Below, in pieces: positions 23,867 through 33,559 of a stretch of 53,189 bases of DNA. A program made the translations under genes and the position numbers. How positions within the stretch are numbered: position 1 is the first letter of the stretch; the number at the start of each line of letters is the position of its first letter. The stretch comes from Nocardia elegans NBRC 108235 (GTDB lineage: Bacteria; Actinomycetota; Actinomycetes; Mycobacteriales; Mycobacteriaceae): assembly GCF_001612845.1 (NCBI RefSeq), contig NZ_BDBF01000055.1, positions 1 to 53,189 of the forward strand. The letters run 5' to 3'. The notes under the pieces are model-generated. The model searched no databases and had not been told where the DNA came from. It saw nothing but the letters and a program-made list of their open reading frames with translations.

Positions 23867-24661
23867 ATGACGAGCGACCGGCCGATCGGGGAACTGCTGC
23901 GCGAATGGCGGCACCGCAGCCGGTTGAGCCAGCTGGATCTGGCCATTCAGGCGGAGGTGTCGCCTCGGCACATCAGTTTTGTCGAAACGGGACGGACGAT
24001 TCCCAGCAGCGCGATGGTCCTGCACCTGGCCGAGCAGTTGCGGGTGCCGTTGCGGGAACGCAATCGACTGCTGGTCGCCGCCGGGCACGCACCGGTCTTC
24101 CGGGAGCAGCCCCTGCACGACCCCGATCTGGCCCGAGCTCGGGAGACCGTCCAACAGGTGCTGCTGGGGCACGAACCCTATCCGGCACTCGCGGTGGACC
24201 GTCGATGGAATCTGTTGCTGGCCAACAGTGCCGTCGACGTATTCCTGCACGGAGCCGGCCCGGCGCTGCTGGGCCCGCCGATCAACATGATGCGATTGGG
24301 ACTGCATCCGGACGGGCTGGCGCCGAGGATCCGCAATCTGGACCAGGTGCGCGGGTATCTGTTGCCCCGGCTCGCCCACCAGGCCGCACGCACGGGAGAT
24401 CCGCAGCTGCACGCGTTGTACGCGGAACTGGCGGAGTTCGGCCCCGCGCACGAGCCCCAGCCTCCGGACCCCACCGAGATCGCCTTGCACATCCGGCTCG
24501 CACATCGCGGGGCAGAGCTGTGCTTGATCAACACGGTCACAACCTTCGGCGCGGCGTTCGACATCACGCTGGAGGAGATCGCCGTCGAAGCTTATTTCCC
24601 CGCCGATCTCGCGACCCGCCGGTTCTTCCAGACGAGCGCAACGACCGACGATCCGCGATAG
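23867..24661 (+). CDS. XRE helix-turn-helix regulator with MmyB-like ligand domain
   Basis: A 264-residue protein. The N-terminal XRE HTH lies at residues ~8-70 (LLREWRHRSRLSQLDLAIQA, then VSPRHISFVETGR). The C-terminal domain has the MmyB-like ligand-binding pattern: PYPALAVDRRWNLLLANSAVDVFL near residue 105, NMMRLGLHPDGLAPRI, and a late HRGAELCLINTVTTFGAAFD. MmyB-like domains are PAS-related and bind fatty-acid-like ligands. The ATG at 23867 is chosen over one seven codons upstream because GGAG precedes it. It is divergent from the SnoaL-like gene. Confidence 0.92.
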   Translation: MTSDRPIGELLREWRHRSRLSQLDLAIQAEVSPRHISFVETGRTIPSSAMVLHLAEQLRVPLRERNRLLVAAGHAPVFREQPLHDPDLARARETVQQVLLGHEPYPALAVDRRWNLLLANSAVDVFLHGAGPALLGPPINMMRLGLHPDGLAPRIRNLDQVRGYLLPRLAHQAARTGDPQLHALYAELAEFGPAHEPQPPDPTEIALHIRLAHRGAELCLINTVTTFGAAFDITLEEIAVEAYFPADLATRRFFQTSATTDDPR

Positions 24662-24705
24662 CCGAACCCGCCCGAGACTCGGGCCCGTCTGCCGAGGCCG
24701 GCTGA

Positions 24706-24718
24706 TACTCTCCGCTTC
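24706..24718 (+). promoter_or_regulatory. extended -10 promoter giving a leaderless mRNA
   Basis: TG-A-TACTCT (24703-24711) resembles an extended -10 element and ends 7 bases before the ATG of the ABM gene. No ribosome binding site is present, so the transcript probably starts at the start codon. A dyad CCCGAG-A-CTCGGG (24671-24683) lies upstream, possibly the end of the XRE gene's transcript. Confidence 0.45.
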
Positions 24719-25024
24719 ATGCCTGTGATCGTTGCCACCATCACCCCGAAGCCCGACAAATTCGACGAAGTCGCGGAACTCCTCACCCGCCTCATCCCGG
24801 AAGTCCACAACGAGGACGGGTGTGAGTTCTACGCCCTGCACCGGGGCAAGGACCGCTTCGTGTTCATCGAGAAGTGGCGCGACATGGCGGCCCTGGGCGC
24901 GCACGGCGCTGGGCCGAACCTCAAAGCGTTGAACGAAGGACTCGAAGGCCTGGTCACCGGCTCGCTGGACGTCCAGGTCCTCGAAGCAGTCCCCGCGGGC
25001 GACCCGGACAAGGGCGCCCTCTAA
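24719..25024 (+). CDS. ABM-domain monooxygenase (putative quinol monooxygenase, YgiN-like)
   Basis: A 101-residue ferredoxin-like protein with the antibiotic-biosynthesis-monooxygenase pattern: VIVATITPKPDKFDEVAELL, then EDGCEFYALHRGKDRFVFIE and KWRDMAALGAHGAGPNLKAL. Such small cofactor-free dimers oxidise quinols or similar aromatic compounds. It appears to be leaderless and ends 12 bases before a strong terminator hairpin, so it is probably monocistronic. Confidence 0.9.
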   Translation: MPVIVATITPKPDKFDEVAELLTRLIPEVHNEDGCEFYALHRGKDRFVFIEKWRDMAALGAHGAGPNLKALNEGLEGLVTGSLDVQVLEAVPAGDPDKGAL

Positions 25025-25035
25025 CCATTCCCTCG

Positions 25036-25063
25036 CGCCGCGCGGTGACCGGACCGCGCGGCG
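25036..25063. terminator. strong bidirectional hairpin terminator
   Basis: CGCCGCGCGGT and ACCGCGCGGCG form a perfect 11-bp stem with loop GACCGG, followed by TTTGT on the plus strand. It sits exactly between the convergent ABM and TetR genes and can end both transcripts. Confidence 0.85.
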
Positions 25064-25075
25064 TTTGTCGTGCGC

Positions 25076-25669
25076 TCACGCCTCGCTGCGAGGCCCTGCT
25101 ATCGCAGCCGCGACGATCGTTTCGAGCTCGGCGCCGACGCGGTCGAGCGCTCTGGTGCTGCGCTCGGCGCGGCACATCGCCACACTTCCCTCGACGGCGG
25201 CGACGGTCAGCGTGGCGATACGCTCGGCGTCGGCAACGTCGGCTCCATGGTCGCGCAGCGACGCGCTCAGCAGTTCGGTCCATCGAGCGAAGGCGGCGGC
25301 CGCTGCTTCGCGAGGGCCTTCCTCGACGTCGGCGAGCTCTTCGACCGAGACCGCCAATACGGGACATCCGGCCCGGAAGTCGTTGTCCACCAGAGTCTTT
25401 CGCCACGTGGCGAGGAACGCACGCAGCCCGTCGACCGGTCCGTTGTCGAGCTCGCGGACCAATAGCATGGCGGTCAGGTCACCGGCGAAGGTGACGGCCT
25501 CGGTGGCCAGCTGCGTCTTGCCGCCGGGAAAGTAGTGATACGTCGACCCCAGCGGCGCGTGGGCGTATTTGGCCAGTTCGCGCACACTGGTGGCGTTGAG
25601 GCCGCGCCGCCGGATCATATCGGCCGCGCCGGCCACCAACTTCCGGCGTGCATCCTGAGATTCCGCCAC
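25076..25669 (-). CDS. TetR/AcrR family regulator (LmrA/YxaF-like)
   Basis: A 197-residue TetR protein. The HTH is at residues ~8-55 (LVAGAADMIRRRGLNATSVR, then APLGSTYHYFPGGKTQLATE), and the C-terminal domain includes WRKTLVDNDFRAGCPVLAVSVEE, the conserved Cys-Pro segment of the LmrA/YxaF group. These usually repress drug pumps, dioxygenases or quinone-related enzymes. The start is GTG at 25669 with AAGGAGG just upstream. It is divergent from the broken tautomerase gene, and two dyads in the gap look like its operators. Confidence 0.93.
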   Translation of the reverse strand: MAESQDARRKLVAGAADMIRRRGLNATSVRELAKYAHAPLGSTYHYFPGGKTQLATEAVTFAGDLTAMLLVRELDNGPVDGLRAFLATWRKTLVDNDFRAGCPVLAVSVEELADVEEGPREAAAAAFARWTELLSASLRDHGADVADAERIATLTVAAVEGSVAMCRAERSTRALDRVGAELETIVAAAIAGPRSEA

Positions 25670-25682
25670 CCTACCTCCTTGT

Positions 25683-25732
25683 CTATAACGCCCGTCATAT
25701 AGTAGCGTGCGCCGATTATAACGATCGTTATA
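25683..25732. promoter_or_regulatory. two operators of the divergent TetR
   Basis: TATAACGATCGTTATA (25717-25732) is a perfect 16-base palindrome. CTATAACGCCCGTCATATAG (25683-25702) is an imperfect second copy sharing the TATAACG half-site. Both lie between the TetR start (25669) and the tautomerase start (25761). Confidence 0.75.
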
Positions 25733-25760
25733 GCCGTTTCCGAAGCGAAGGAGGACATCG

Positions 25761-26119
25761 ATGCCGATGATTCACCTGACCGTGCCCGCCGGCCTGCCCG
25801 GCCCGGCGCGCGACGAGCTGTTGCGATCACTTCCGACGACGCTGCTGAAGTGGGAAGGCGCGCCGGACAGCGCGTTCTTCCGGGCGCAGGCGTGGTGCCG
25901 TGTCGAGGACGTGGCCGCCAGCGGATTCGCCGCAAAGCCGGACTCGTCACCGACGTCACCGAGCAGGTACTCGCCGCGGCCGGTCTCGCCGACGGCGACG
26001 CCTGGCGGGTGTGGGTGCTGATCCACGAACAACCGGAGGGCACCTGGGGCGCCGGCGGAAGCGTCGTGAAATTCAAGGAGCTGGCCGCGCTCGCACAGGG
26101 ACAGCGCGACAATGCGTGA
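25761..26119 (+). pseudogene. tautomerase-family gene broken by an internal deletion and frameshift
   Basis: The first part (PMIHLTVPAGLPGPARDELL through AFFRAQAWCRVEDVAAS) reads in one frame from the ATG at 25761, which has a strong AAGGAGG. The conserved end (RRKAGLVTDVTEQVLAAAGL through HEQPEGTWGAGGSVVKF to ALAQGQRDNA) reads in another frame up to 26119. The switch falls at about 25915-25935. Whole homologues as I recall them are about 135-140 residues and have some 20 more residues at this junction, so a small deletion that also shifted the frame is the best explanation. Without it the first frame runs to a short out-of-frame tail ending at 26021. The promoter, operators and ribosome binding site are intact, so the loss may be recent, or a sequencing error could be involved. 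Confidence 0.75.
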
Positions 26120-26229
26120 GCTGCAGTTCATCCGAGCACGCCGGCGGTGTTCGGATGCACCGCGCACCGCTCCACGCCGCGGCGGACGGAGCCGCGCACG
26201 GTGGTCCGGCAGCGTAACCGGACCTCGGT

Positions 26230-26257
26230 CCCGGGCCGCTATCGGCAGCGGCCCGGG
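26230..26257. terminator. hairpin terminator downstream of fumarase
   Basis: CCCGGGCCGCT and AGCGGCCCGGG form an 11-bp stem with loop ATCGGC, 8 bases past the fumarase stop codon (which ends at 26265 on the minus strand). It may also end rightward transcripts from the tautomerase remnant. Confidence 0.8.
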
Positions 26258-26264
26258 CCGAACC

Positions 26265-27941
<1,677 letters not shown>

Positions 27942-28162
27942 GAATCGCACTCCTTGTGTGTCTGCGGGTGCACTCGGCCGGCGGGAGAACCGCTCGCGGC
28001 CGAAACAACGCTCCGACTCTAATCAGCACACCGCGTCACACCGAGGTCAGGCCAGCCTAATCTTCGTTGCCGAGCACAAAGGTTGCACCTTCAATGCGGT
28101 GGGTGTAGGTGTCGATCCGATACCGCGATCTCGGGTATCGCCGACAGCGGGAAGGCAATACC

Positions 28163-28720
28163 ATGACCGACGCAGAACCCTGGAGAGGAATCGTGACCGA
28201 ACCCCGTTGGCTCGACGATCTCGAAACGCGTGCGTGGCTCGGCTTCGTCTTCACCCGTGATCTCATCGCCGCCGCCGTCGGCCGCGACTCGCTGCGCGCC
28301 TCGAATCTCACCTACGTCGAGTACACGGTGCTCGCCCGGCTGGCCGACGCCACCGACCACCGGCGCAGCTTCGCCGAACTGGCCTCGGTGCTGGAATGGT
28401 CGCAGAGTCGGCTCTCCCACCAGATCACCCGCATGGAGAAGCGCGGGCTGGTAGCCCGCGAGGCCATCCCCGACGATGCCCGCCGCACCGCCGCCGTACT
28501 CACCCCGAAGGGCGCGGAAGTGCTGGCCACCGCCGCTCCCGCCCATGTCGAGAGCGTGCGGCGGCATATGATCGACGTCCTCGACCGCGACCAGCTGGCC
28601 GCACTCGCCGACATCTACGACACGTTGCTCACCCATCATCGCGCGCCGGACCCGGGCGTCGAGGCCTGCATCGACCACAGCGGTGCCCTGCCGCGCGAAC
28701 CCAGCCCGCAGCCGGGCTGA
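28163..28720 (+). CDS. MarR family transcriptional regulator
   Basis: A 185-residue MarR protein. The conserved entry is PRWLDDLETRAWLGFVFTRD, and the DNA-binding part is RSFAELASVLEWSQSRLSHQ, ITRMEKRGLVAREAIPDDAR, then RTAAVLTPKGAEVL. The ATG at 28163 has GGAAGG 8 bases upstream. A GTG at 28193 with GGAGAGG just before it is a strong alternative and would start at TEPRWLDD. It lies between fumarase and the stressosome operon without a divergent partner, so its target is not apparent. Confidence 0.9.
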   Translation: MTDAEPWRGIVTEPRWLDDLETRAWLGFVFTRDLIAAAVGRDSLRASNLTYVEYTVLARLADATDHRRSFAELASVLEWSQSRLSHQITRMEKRGLVAREAIPDDARRTAAVLTPKGAEVLATAAPAHVESVRRHMIDVLDRDQLAALADIYDTLLTHHRAPDPGVEACIDHSGALPREPSPQPG

Positions 28721-28751
28721 TGGGGTGGCCGAGCACACACCTCCGCGACAT

Positions 28752-28776
28752 GTTTCGATTGTTCGCCAGCGGGTAT
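28752..28776 (+). promoter_or_regulatory. SigB/SigF-type promoter of the stressosome operon
   Basis: GTTT (28752-28755) and GGGTAT (28771-28776) are separated by 15 bases, matching the actinobacterial SigF/SigB pattern GTTT-N15/17-GGGTAT exactly. It lies about 97 bases before the rsbR start, leaving a leader of roughly 90 bases. It implies that the operon belongs to the general-stress regulon it helps to control. Confidence 0.75.
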
Positions 28777-28872
28777 CGAGTGAGACTAGGCTCGACTGCG
28801 GCTTCTCGACGGCAGCCACGCGCGAGCGACCCCGACGAACCGACCTCCCTTAGGAAAGGGGCACGAGTTTTC

Positions 28873-29766
28873 ATGTCCGACGTGTCCATCGGCCTCTCTC
28901 CGGATTCGATACCGGCGGGTCCGGTCGAGAATCTGCTGCCGCAACTGGTCGAACATCTGCGCCAGAATCGCACTGAGCTACGTGAGGAATGGGCACGCCG
29001 TATCGGGGATGCCGCACTGCTGACCGCGATGACCCCGGAGGAGATCTTCTCCGAGGCCACCTCCATCTACGACAACTACGTCGAGGCGCTGCAGACCGGT
29101 AGCGTCGAGGCGCTGCAGGCCTACGCCCGCGACCTGTCCGAACGCATCATCCCGCGAGGCGTCGAAACCGACGAGGTCGTCGGCATCGTGCTGCTGCTGC
29201 GAGATGTGCTCGCGCGCAGCCTGTTCGAGAAGTACCAGTCCGACTTCGAACTGCTCAAGCGGGTGCTCGACGCCTACGAGCCCGCGGCCAACCGGATCGC
29301 CAACACCGTGGCCATCTCGTTCGTGCAGGAGCGCGAGCGCGTCATCCGCCAGCAGCAGGAAGCCATCCGCGAGCTGTCGACGCCGGTGCTGCAGGTGCGT
29401 GAGCAGCTGCTGATTCTGCCGATCATCGGCGTACTGGACAGCCAGCGCGCCCGGCAGCTCACCGAACAGCTCCTGCGCGCGATCCGCGCCAACCGCGCCA
29501 AGGTGGTCGTCATCGACATCACCGGTGTCCCGATGATCGACTCCACGGTCGCCAACCACCTGGTACAGACCGTCGACGCGTCGAATCTGATGGGTGCCAA
29601 CGTCATCATCACCGGCCTCTCGTCGGAGATCGCGCTCGCGCTGGTCACCATCGGCCTCGATCTGACGAAGATGAACGCGGTCGGTGACCTACAGGGTGGT
29701 ATCGAGGAGGCCGAGCGACTGCTCGGCTACGAAATCTCGAGACTCACCGACCGCGACGGACGGTAG
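28873..29766 (+). CDS. rsbR: RsbR-type stressosome sensor/scaffold (N-terminal globin-like domain plus STAS)
   Basis: A 297-residue protein. Residues ~20-155 form a helical RsbR-type sensor domain with a long linker helix (QERERVIRQQQEAIRELSTP), and residues ~165-290 a STAS domain (LILPIIGVLDSQRARQLTEQ, VVVIDITGVPMIDSTVANHL). In Bacillus RsbRA, Thr171 and Thr205 are phosphorylated by RsbT. Here Thr170 occupies the first site, and the second falls on Ser224 of IDSTVA, so Ser replaces the usual Thr. With RsbS it would build the stressosome that holds RsbT. It is the first gene of a tightly packed operon; the ATG at 28873 begins a complete domain. Confidence 0.93.
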   Translation: MSDVSIGLSPDSIPAGPVENLLPQLVEHLRQNRTELREEWARRIGDAALLTAMTPEEIFSEATSIYDNYVEALQTGSVEALQAYARDLSERIIPRGVETDEVVGIVLLLRDVLARSLFEKYQSDFELLKRVLDAYEPAANRIANTVAISFVQERERVIRQQQEAIRELSTPVLQVREQLLILPIIGVLDSQRARQLTEQLLRAIRANRAKVVVIDITGVPMIDSTVANHLVQTVDASNLMGANVIITGLSSEIALALVTIGLDLTKMNAVGDLQGGIEEAERLLGYEISRLTDRDGR

Positions 29767-29778
29767 TCAAGGCGCCTC

Positions 29779-30153
29779 ATGCCGGTACCCATTCTGAAAC
29801 AGGGCACCTACCTGATCGCGTCCGTGCAATCGGCGCTCACCGACGCCGATACCGAACGCCTGCAGGACGACTTGATGACCTACGTCAGCAAGTACCGTGC
29901 CCAGGGAATCATCGTCGACGTCACGGCCATCGACGTCATGGACTCCTTCGCCGCGCGCTCCCTGCGTACCATCGCGCACATGACCAAGCTGCGGGGTGCG
30001 GAGACGGTGATCGTCGGTCTGCAGCCCGAAGTGGCGTTCGCGATGGTCCAGCTGGGTCTGACCTTCGAAGGTATGCACACGGCTCTGGACCTCGAGGAGG
30101 GGCTGGCCTGGCTCAACAGACAGCTGCCCAACGGCCGGCGAAGCGGTCGGTGA
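29779..30153 (+). CDS. rsbS: RsbS-type stressosome STAS protein
   Basis: A 124-residue single STAS domain: VPILKQGTYLIASVQSALTD at the start, then IIVDVTAIDVMDSFAARSLR with Ser56, the counterpart of the RsbS Ser59 phosphorylated by RsbT, and ETVIVGLQPEVAFAMVQLGL. RsbS forms the core of the stressosome with RsbR, and its phosphorylation releases RsbT. It begins 12 bases after rsbR and overlaps rsbT by 4 bases (GTGA), supporting fixed stoichiometry. Confidence 0.95.
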   Translation: MPVPILKQGTYLIASVQSALTDADTERLQDDLMTYVSKYRAQGIIVDVTAIDVMDSFAARSLRTIAHMTKLRGAETVIVGLQPEVAFAMVQLGLTFEGMHTALDLEEGLAWLNRQLPNGRRSGR

Positions 30154-30569
30154 TCGTGGCCTCCGACAACGTGGTGATAGCGGTGAAGGTGTCGGGCGAC
30201 ATCGTGACCGCGCGACAGGCAGGGCGGGAGCTGGCTGCCGAGCTGGGTTTCACGTTGACCGACATCACCATGATTTCCACGGCCATCTCCGAAATCGCCC
30301 GCAATATCACGAGTTACGCCGGAACCGGTGAGATCCGGGTCGCGGTGCAGGAGCGCGACGGCCGCCGGGCACTGGTCGTGCAGGCCCAGGACCAGGGGCC
30401 GGGTATCCGGGACATCCCCCGGGCGCTGGAGGACGGCTACTCCACCGGCCGCGGACTCGGGCTGGGATTACCCGGCGCGCGACGGCTGATGGACGGATTG
30501 ATCGTGGAGTCGGCGCCCGGACAGGGAACGCTGGTGGAGATGTGGAAGTGGGTACCCACCGGTGCATGA
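30150..30569 (+). CDS. rsbT: RsbT-type serine/threonine kinase (anti-sigma regulatory factor)
   Basis: A 139-residue GHKL kinase. The N-box is ISTAISEIARNITSYAGTG, the G1 box is AQDQGPGI, and the G2 region is YSTGRGLGLGLPGARRLMDG. RsbT is held by the RsbR/RsbS stressosome; on stress it phosphorylates both and then activates an RsbU phosphatase. All ATP-site motifs are present. The GTG start overlaps rsbS, and the end overlaps the next gene by 8 bases. Confidence 0.95.
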   Translation: MIVASDNVVIAVKVSGDIVTARQAGRELAAELGFTLTDITMISTAISEIARNITSYAGTGEIRVAVQERDGRRALVVQAQDQGPGIRDIPRALEDGYSTGRGLGLGLPGARRLMDGLIVESAPGQGTLVEMWKWVPTGA

Positions 30570-31194
30570 GGACGGATCCGTCGGCACTGTCGAATGGGCG
30601 GTGGCGGGCCGCGCACTGCCGGGACAGCGCGTCTCCGGTGATCGGTCGGTGGTACTCGACGCCGGCGACGGTTCGGTGCTGTTCGCTGTGCTCGACGGGC
30701 TGGGGCACGGGGCCGCGGCCGCCGACGCCGCCGACCGGGCCGCGCAGGTCCTCGCCGACAATCGCGCCGAACCGCTCGACGTGCTGATGGTGCTGTGTCA
30801 TCGCGCGATGGCCGACACCCGGGGTGCGGCGGTCTCGCTGGTGCTGTTCACCGGCGACGACGAACTGCAGTGGCTCGGGGTCGGCAACGTCGAATCCCGG
30901 GTGGTCGCCATCGGGCCCGGCAAACCCGCGGTGCGGGCGACGGCGCTGCTGACCGGGGGCATCGTCGGCTATCTGCTGCCGCCGAATCTGCAAACCCAGA
31001 CCGTGGCGATCCGGCCCGGCGATGTGCTGGTGATGTCGACCGACGGCATCGTCAGCGATTTCGTCGACACCCTGGATCTGGCGCGGCCGACCACAGATAT
31101 CGCCGACGACATCCTGCGCCATCACGTCAAGGACACCGACGACGCGCTGGTCCTGGCCGCGCGCCACCGCGGTCCGATCGCGGGTGCGTCGTGA
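30562..31194 (+). CDS. RsbX-like PP2C/SpoIIE-type phosphatase
   Basis: A 210-residue PPM phosphatase with no sensor domain: metal-binding LFAVLDGLGHGAAAADAADR near residue 41 and a second Asp in VLVMSTDGIVSDFVD near residue 153. Its size and place directly after rsbT match RsbX, which resets the stressosome by removing phosphate from RsbR and RsbS. The GTG start overlaps rsbT by 8 bases, and its end overlaps the next gene if that gene starts at 31184. Confidence 0.9.
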   Translation: MHEDGSVGTVEWAVAGRALPGQRVSGDRSVVLDAGDGSVLFAVLDGLGHGAAAADAADRAAQVLADNRAEPLDVLMVLCHRAMADTRGAAVSLVLFTGDDELQWLGVGNVESRVVAIGPGKPAVRATALLTGGIVGYLLPPNLQTQTVAIRPGDVLVMSTDGIVSDFVDTLDLARPTTDIADDILRHHVKDTDDALVLAARHRGPIAGAS

Positions 31195-33496
31195 GCCGGC
31201 CGAGCCGGCCGACGAGCGCACCACGGGTGTGGCCATGAGCGCGGTGCTGGCCGCATTCCGCGAGGCGTATGCGAATGCGCTTCGGCTGCACATGGATTCA
31301 CCCACCCAGAACACCCTCGCCGAAGGGTACGAACTCGGCCGGCGCGCGCTCGTCGAGGGCGTGAGCATTCTGGATCTGACCGAGCACCACTTCCGGTTGC
31401 TCGACGAACAAGGTCTGATCGCCGGTCCCGCGGCGCAGCACCTCGACGGTGATGCCGCCCAGCGCGCGCAGGCGGCGCTGGAATTCCTGCTGCAAACTCT
31501 CGCCGCCCTCGACGTCGCCACCCGCGGCTTTCTCGACAGCACCCGCAGCTACGAATTGCAGCGGTTGCGGGCCGAGGACCTCGAGGGCCGCGACGCCTTC
31601 CGCACCGCACTGGTGGAGTCGCTGCAGGACGGCTTCTTCGTCGCCGCCGACGACGGAACCATCACCGAGGTCAATTCGGCCTTCGGCGCGCTGACCGGAT
31701 ACGGTCCCGACTCCGCCCCCTATCCGCTGCCGCATCCGTGGACCGACGACGATTCCGCGGCGGACCCTCCCGCGCTGGGCACCGCGGCCGCGCGCTTCGT
31801 GATGCCGGCACGCCACCGCGACGGGCGGCGAGTGTGGCTGGCGGTCAGCACCAACTCGTTGCGCAATCCGGAAGACGACGAGCGACTCTTCGTGGGCACC
31901 ATCCGCGATGTGACCGCCGAGCACGACGCACAGGCCCGCGACCAGGCGGTCTCGCGGCTGGCCACCGCCGTCGGCGCCGCCACCACGGTCGCCGAGGTGC
32001 TGTCGGTGGGTCTCGAGGAACTGCGCCGGGCCATCGGCGCGGAGACCGCCGTGGTGTCGATGTGGGCGAATCGCCAGACCGCGCCGGAGTTGTATGTCTC
32101 GGGCCCGGTGGCCGGCGGCGACGCCGTCTCCCGGCAGGTGATCGACGCGCGGGCGCGGGCGCTGCTGGACCGGACCCGGATGCGGCCGCATCGCGCCATG
32201 TTCGCCATCCCCGAGGGCGCGGCGAGTTCCGAGGGCATCGTGGCGCCGCTGGGCGAAACCGGCGACGCCGCACTGTGGGTGCGCTTCGCCGCGCCGCGGG
32301 CGATCAGTTCCGGTGACTGGGCGCTGTTCTCACTGCTCGTCGGCCATCTCAGCCTGGCGGTGCAGCGCGCTCGCAACTTCGATCAAGCGCGCTCGACCTC
32401 GCTGACGCTGCAGCGCGCCATGCTGGGTCCGATCGAACTGCCACCCGGTTTCGCGGTGCACTACGAACCGGCGCTGCCCCCGCTCGAGATCGGCGGCGAC
32501 TGGTACGACGTGGTGCAGTTGCGCGACGGTACTTTGGGAATCGTGGTCGGCGACTGCGTCGGCCGCGGCCTGTCCGCGGCGGTGGTGATGGGCCAATTGC
32601 GCACCGCCGCACAGACTTTGCTGCTGCGCGGCGCCGGGCCCGCTCAGTTGCTGGCCGAACTGGACGCGGTGGCGGCCCGCATCCCCGGCGCCATGTGCAC
32701 GACGGTCTGCGCCGCCATCCTCGACCCGGTGCGCGGGCTGGTTCGGTACTCCAGCGCCGGGCATATGCCGCCCGTGCTGGCGGCGCCCGGGCACACCGGC
32801 CGGCTGCTCGAAGGCGGCCGCGCGGTACCGCTGGCCACCTTCGACATCCCGAACCGGCCCGAGGCGACGACCGCGCTCGAACCCGGCTCGACGCTGGTGT
32901 TGTTCACCGACGGCTTGGTCGAGCAGCGCGGCATCGACATCGACATCCGGTTCGACCAGATCGCCGACGAATTGTCCGGCGTCGCATCGCAACTGCCGCG
33001 CGAGGTGGCCGACGCGGTGCTGTCGCGGCTGCGCCCCGACGCGGGCTACGACGACGATATCGCGATGGTGGTCTACCGCCAGCCGCCGCGGCCACTGCAC
33101 CTGGACATACCCGCCGAACCCGCACGGCTCTCGGGTGTGCGCCGCGCGCTGACGTCGTGGCTGTCCGCGGCCGCCGTCGGTCACGACCTCGCGGCCGATC
33201 TGGTCGCCGCCGCCAACGAGGCCTGCACGAACAGCATCGAGCACGCCTATCCCCCGGGCACCTCCGGCCACGTGATACTCACCGCCGCCCATGTGCGCGG
33301 CGCGGTTTGCCTCGAGATCGTCGATTCCGGGGCGTGGCGGCCGCAGCCCGAGGATCCGGGCACCCGCGGACGCGGCCTGTCGATGATGCGCGCTCTCGCC
33401 GACGACGTGGAGATCGAGCAGACCGAGTCGGGCACGCGAGTGCGGTTGACCGCGAAATTGCCCCTGGTGACGTTCTCGGCGGCGAGCAGGGTCTGA
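31184..33496 (+). CDS. RsbU_N-PAS-GAF-PP2C-HATPase fusion, combined phosphatase and kinase of the stress pathway
   Basis: A 770-residue multidomain protein. Residues ~20-125 resemble the RsbT-binding domain of RsbU (FREAYANALRLHMDSP, then AEGYELGRRALVEGVSILDL). A PAS domain is at ~135-250 (LVESLQDGFFVAADDGTITE) and a GAF-like domain at ~260-400. A PP2C/SpoIIE phosphatase is at ~415-630 (LEIGGDWYDVVQLRDGTLGI, VLFTDGLVEQRG, GYDDDIAMVVY). A GHKL ATPase is at ~640-765 (AANEACTNSIEHAYPPG, GRGLSMMRALADDVEIEQTE). It thus joins RsbU-like and RsbW-like activities in one chain. GTG at 31184 keeps the overlapping style of the operon; ATG at 31235, just before the first domain, is a good alternative. Confidence 0.92.
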   Translation: MRREPAEPADERTTGVAMSAVLAAFREAYANALRLHMDSPTQNTLAEGYELGRRALVEGVSILDLTEHHFRLLDEQGLIAGPAAQHLDGDAAQRAQAALEFLLQTLAALDVATRGFLDSTRSYELQRLRAEDLEGRDAFRTALVESLQDGFFVAADDGTITEVNSAFGALTGYGPDSAPYPLPHPWTDDDSAADPPALGTAAARFVMPARHRDGRRVWLAVSTNSLRNPEDDERLFVGTIRDVTAEHDAQARDQAVSRLATAVGAATTVAEVLSVGLEELRRAIGAETAVVSMWANRQTAPELYVSGPVAGGDAVSRQVIDARARALLDRTRMRPHRAMFAIPEGAASSEGIVAPLGETGDAALWVRFAAPRAISSGDWALFSLLVGHLSLAVQRARNFDQARSTSLTLQRAMLGPIELPPGFAVHYEPALPPLEIGGDWYDVVQLRDGTLGIVVGDCVGRGLSAAVVMGQLRTAAQTLLLRGAGPAQLLAELDAVAARIPGAMCTTVCAAILDPVRGLVRYSSAGHMPPVLAAPGHTGRLLEGGRAVPLATFDIPNRPEATTALEPGSTLVLFTDGLVEQRGIDIDIRFDQIADELSGVASQLPREVADAVLSRLRPDAGYDDDIAMVVYRQPPRPLHLDIPAEPARLSGVRRALTSWLSAAAVGHDLAADLVAAANEACTNSIEHAYPPGTSGHVILTAAHVRGAVCLEIVDSGAWRPQPEDPGTRGRGLSMMRALADDVEIEQTESGTRVRLTAKLPLVTFSAASRV

Positions 33497-33559
33497 GCAG
33501 GGCGGTCCGCGGGCACCGACCGTGGCCGAGCCGCCCCGCGTCGTCCCTTCGGTGGCCGA

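Noticed and set aside
28091..28138. GGGTAT at 28133 before the MarR gene as a second stress promoter
   Set aside because: No GTTT-like element occurs at 15-17 bases upstream.
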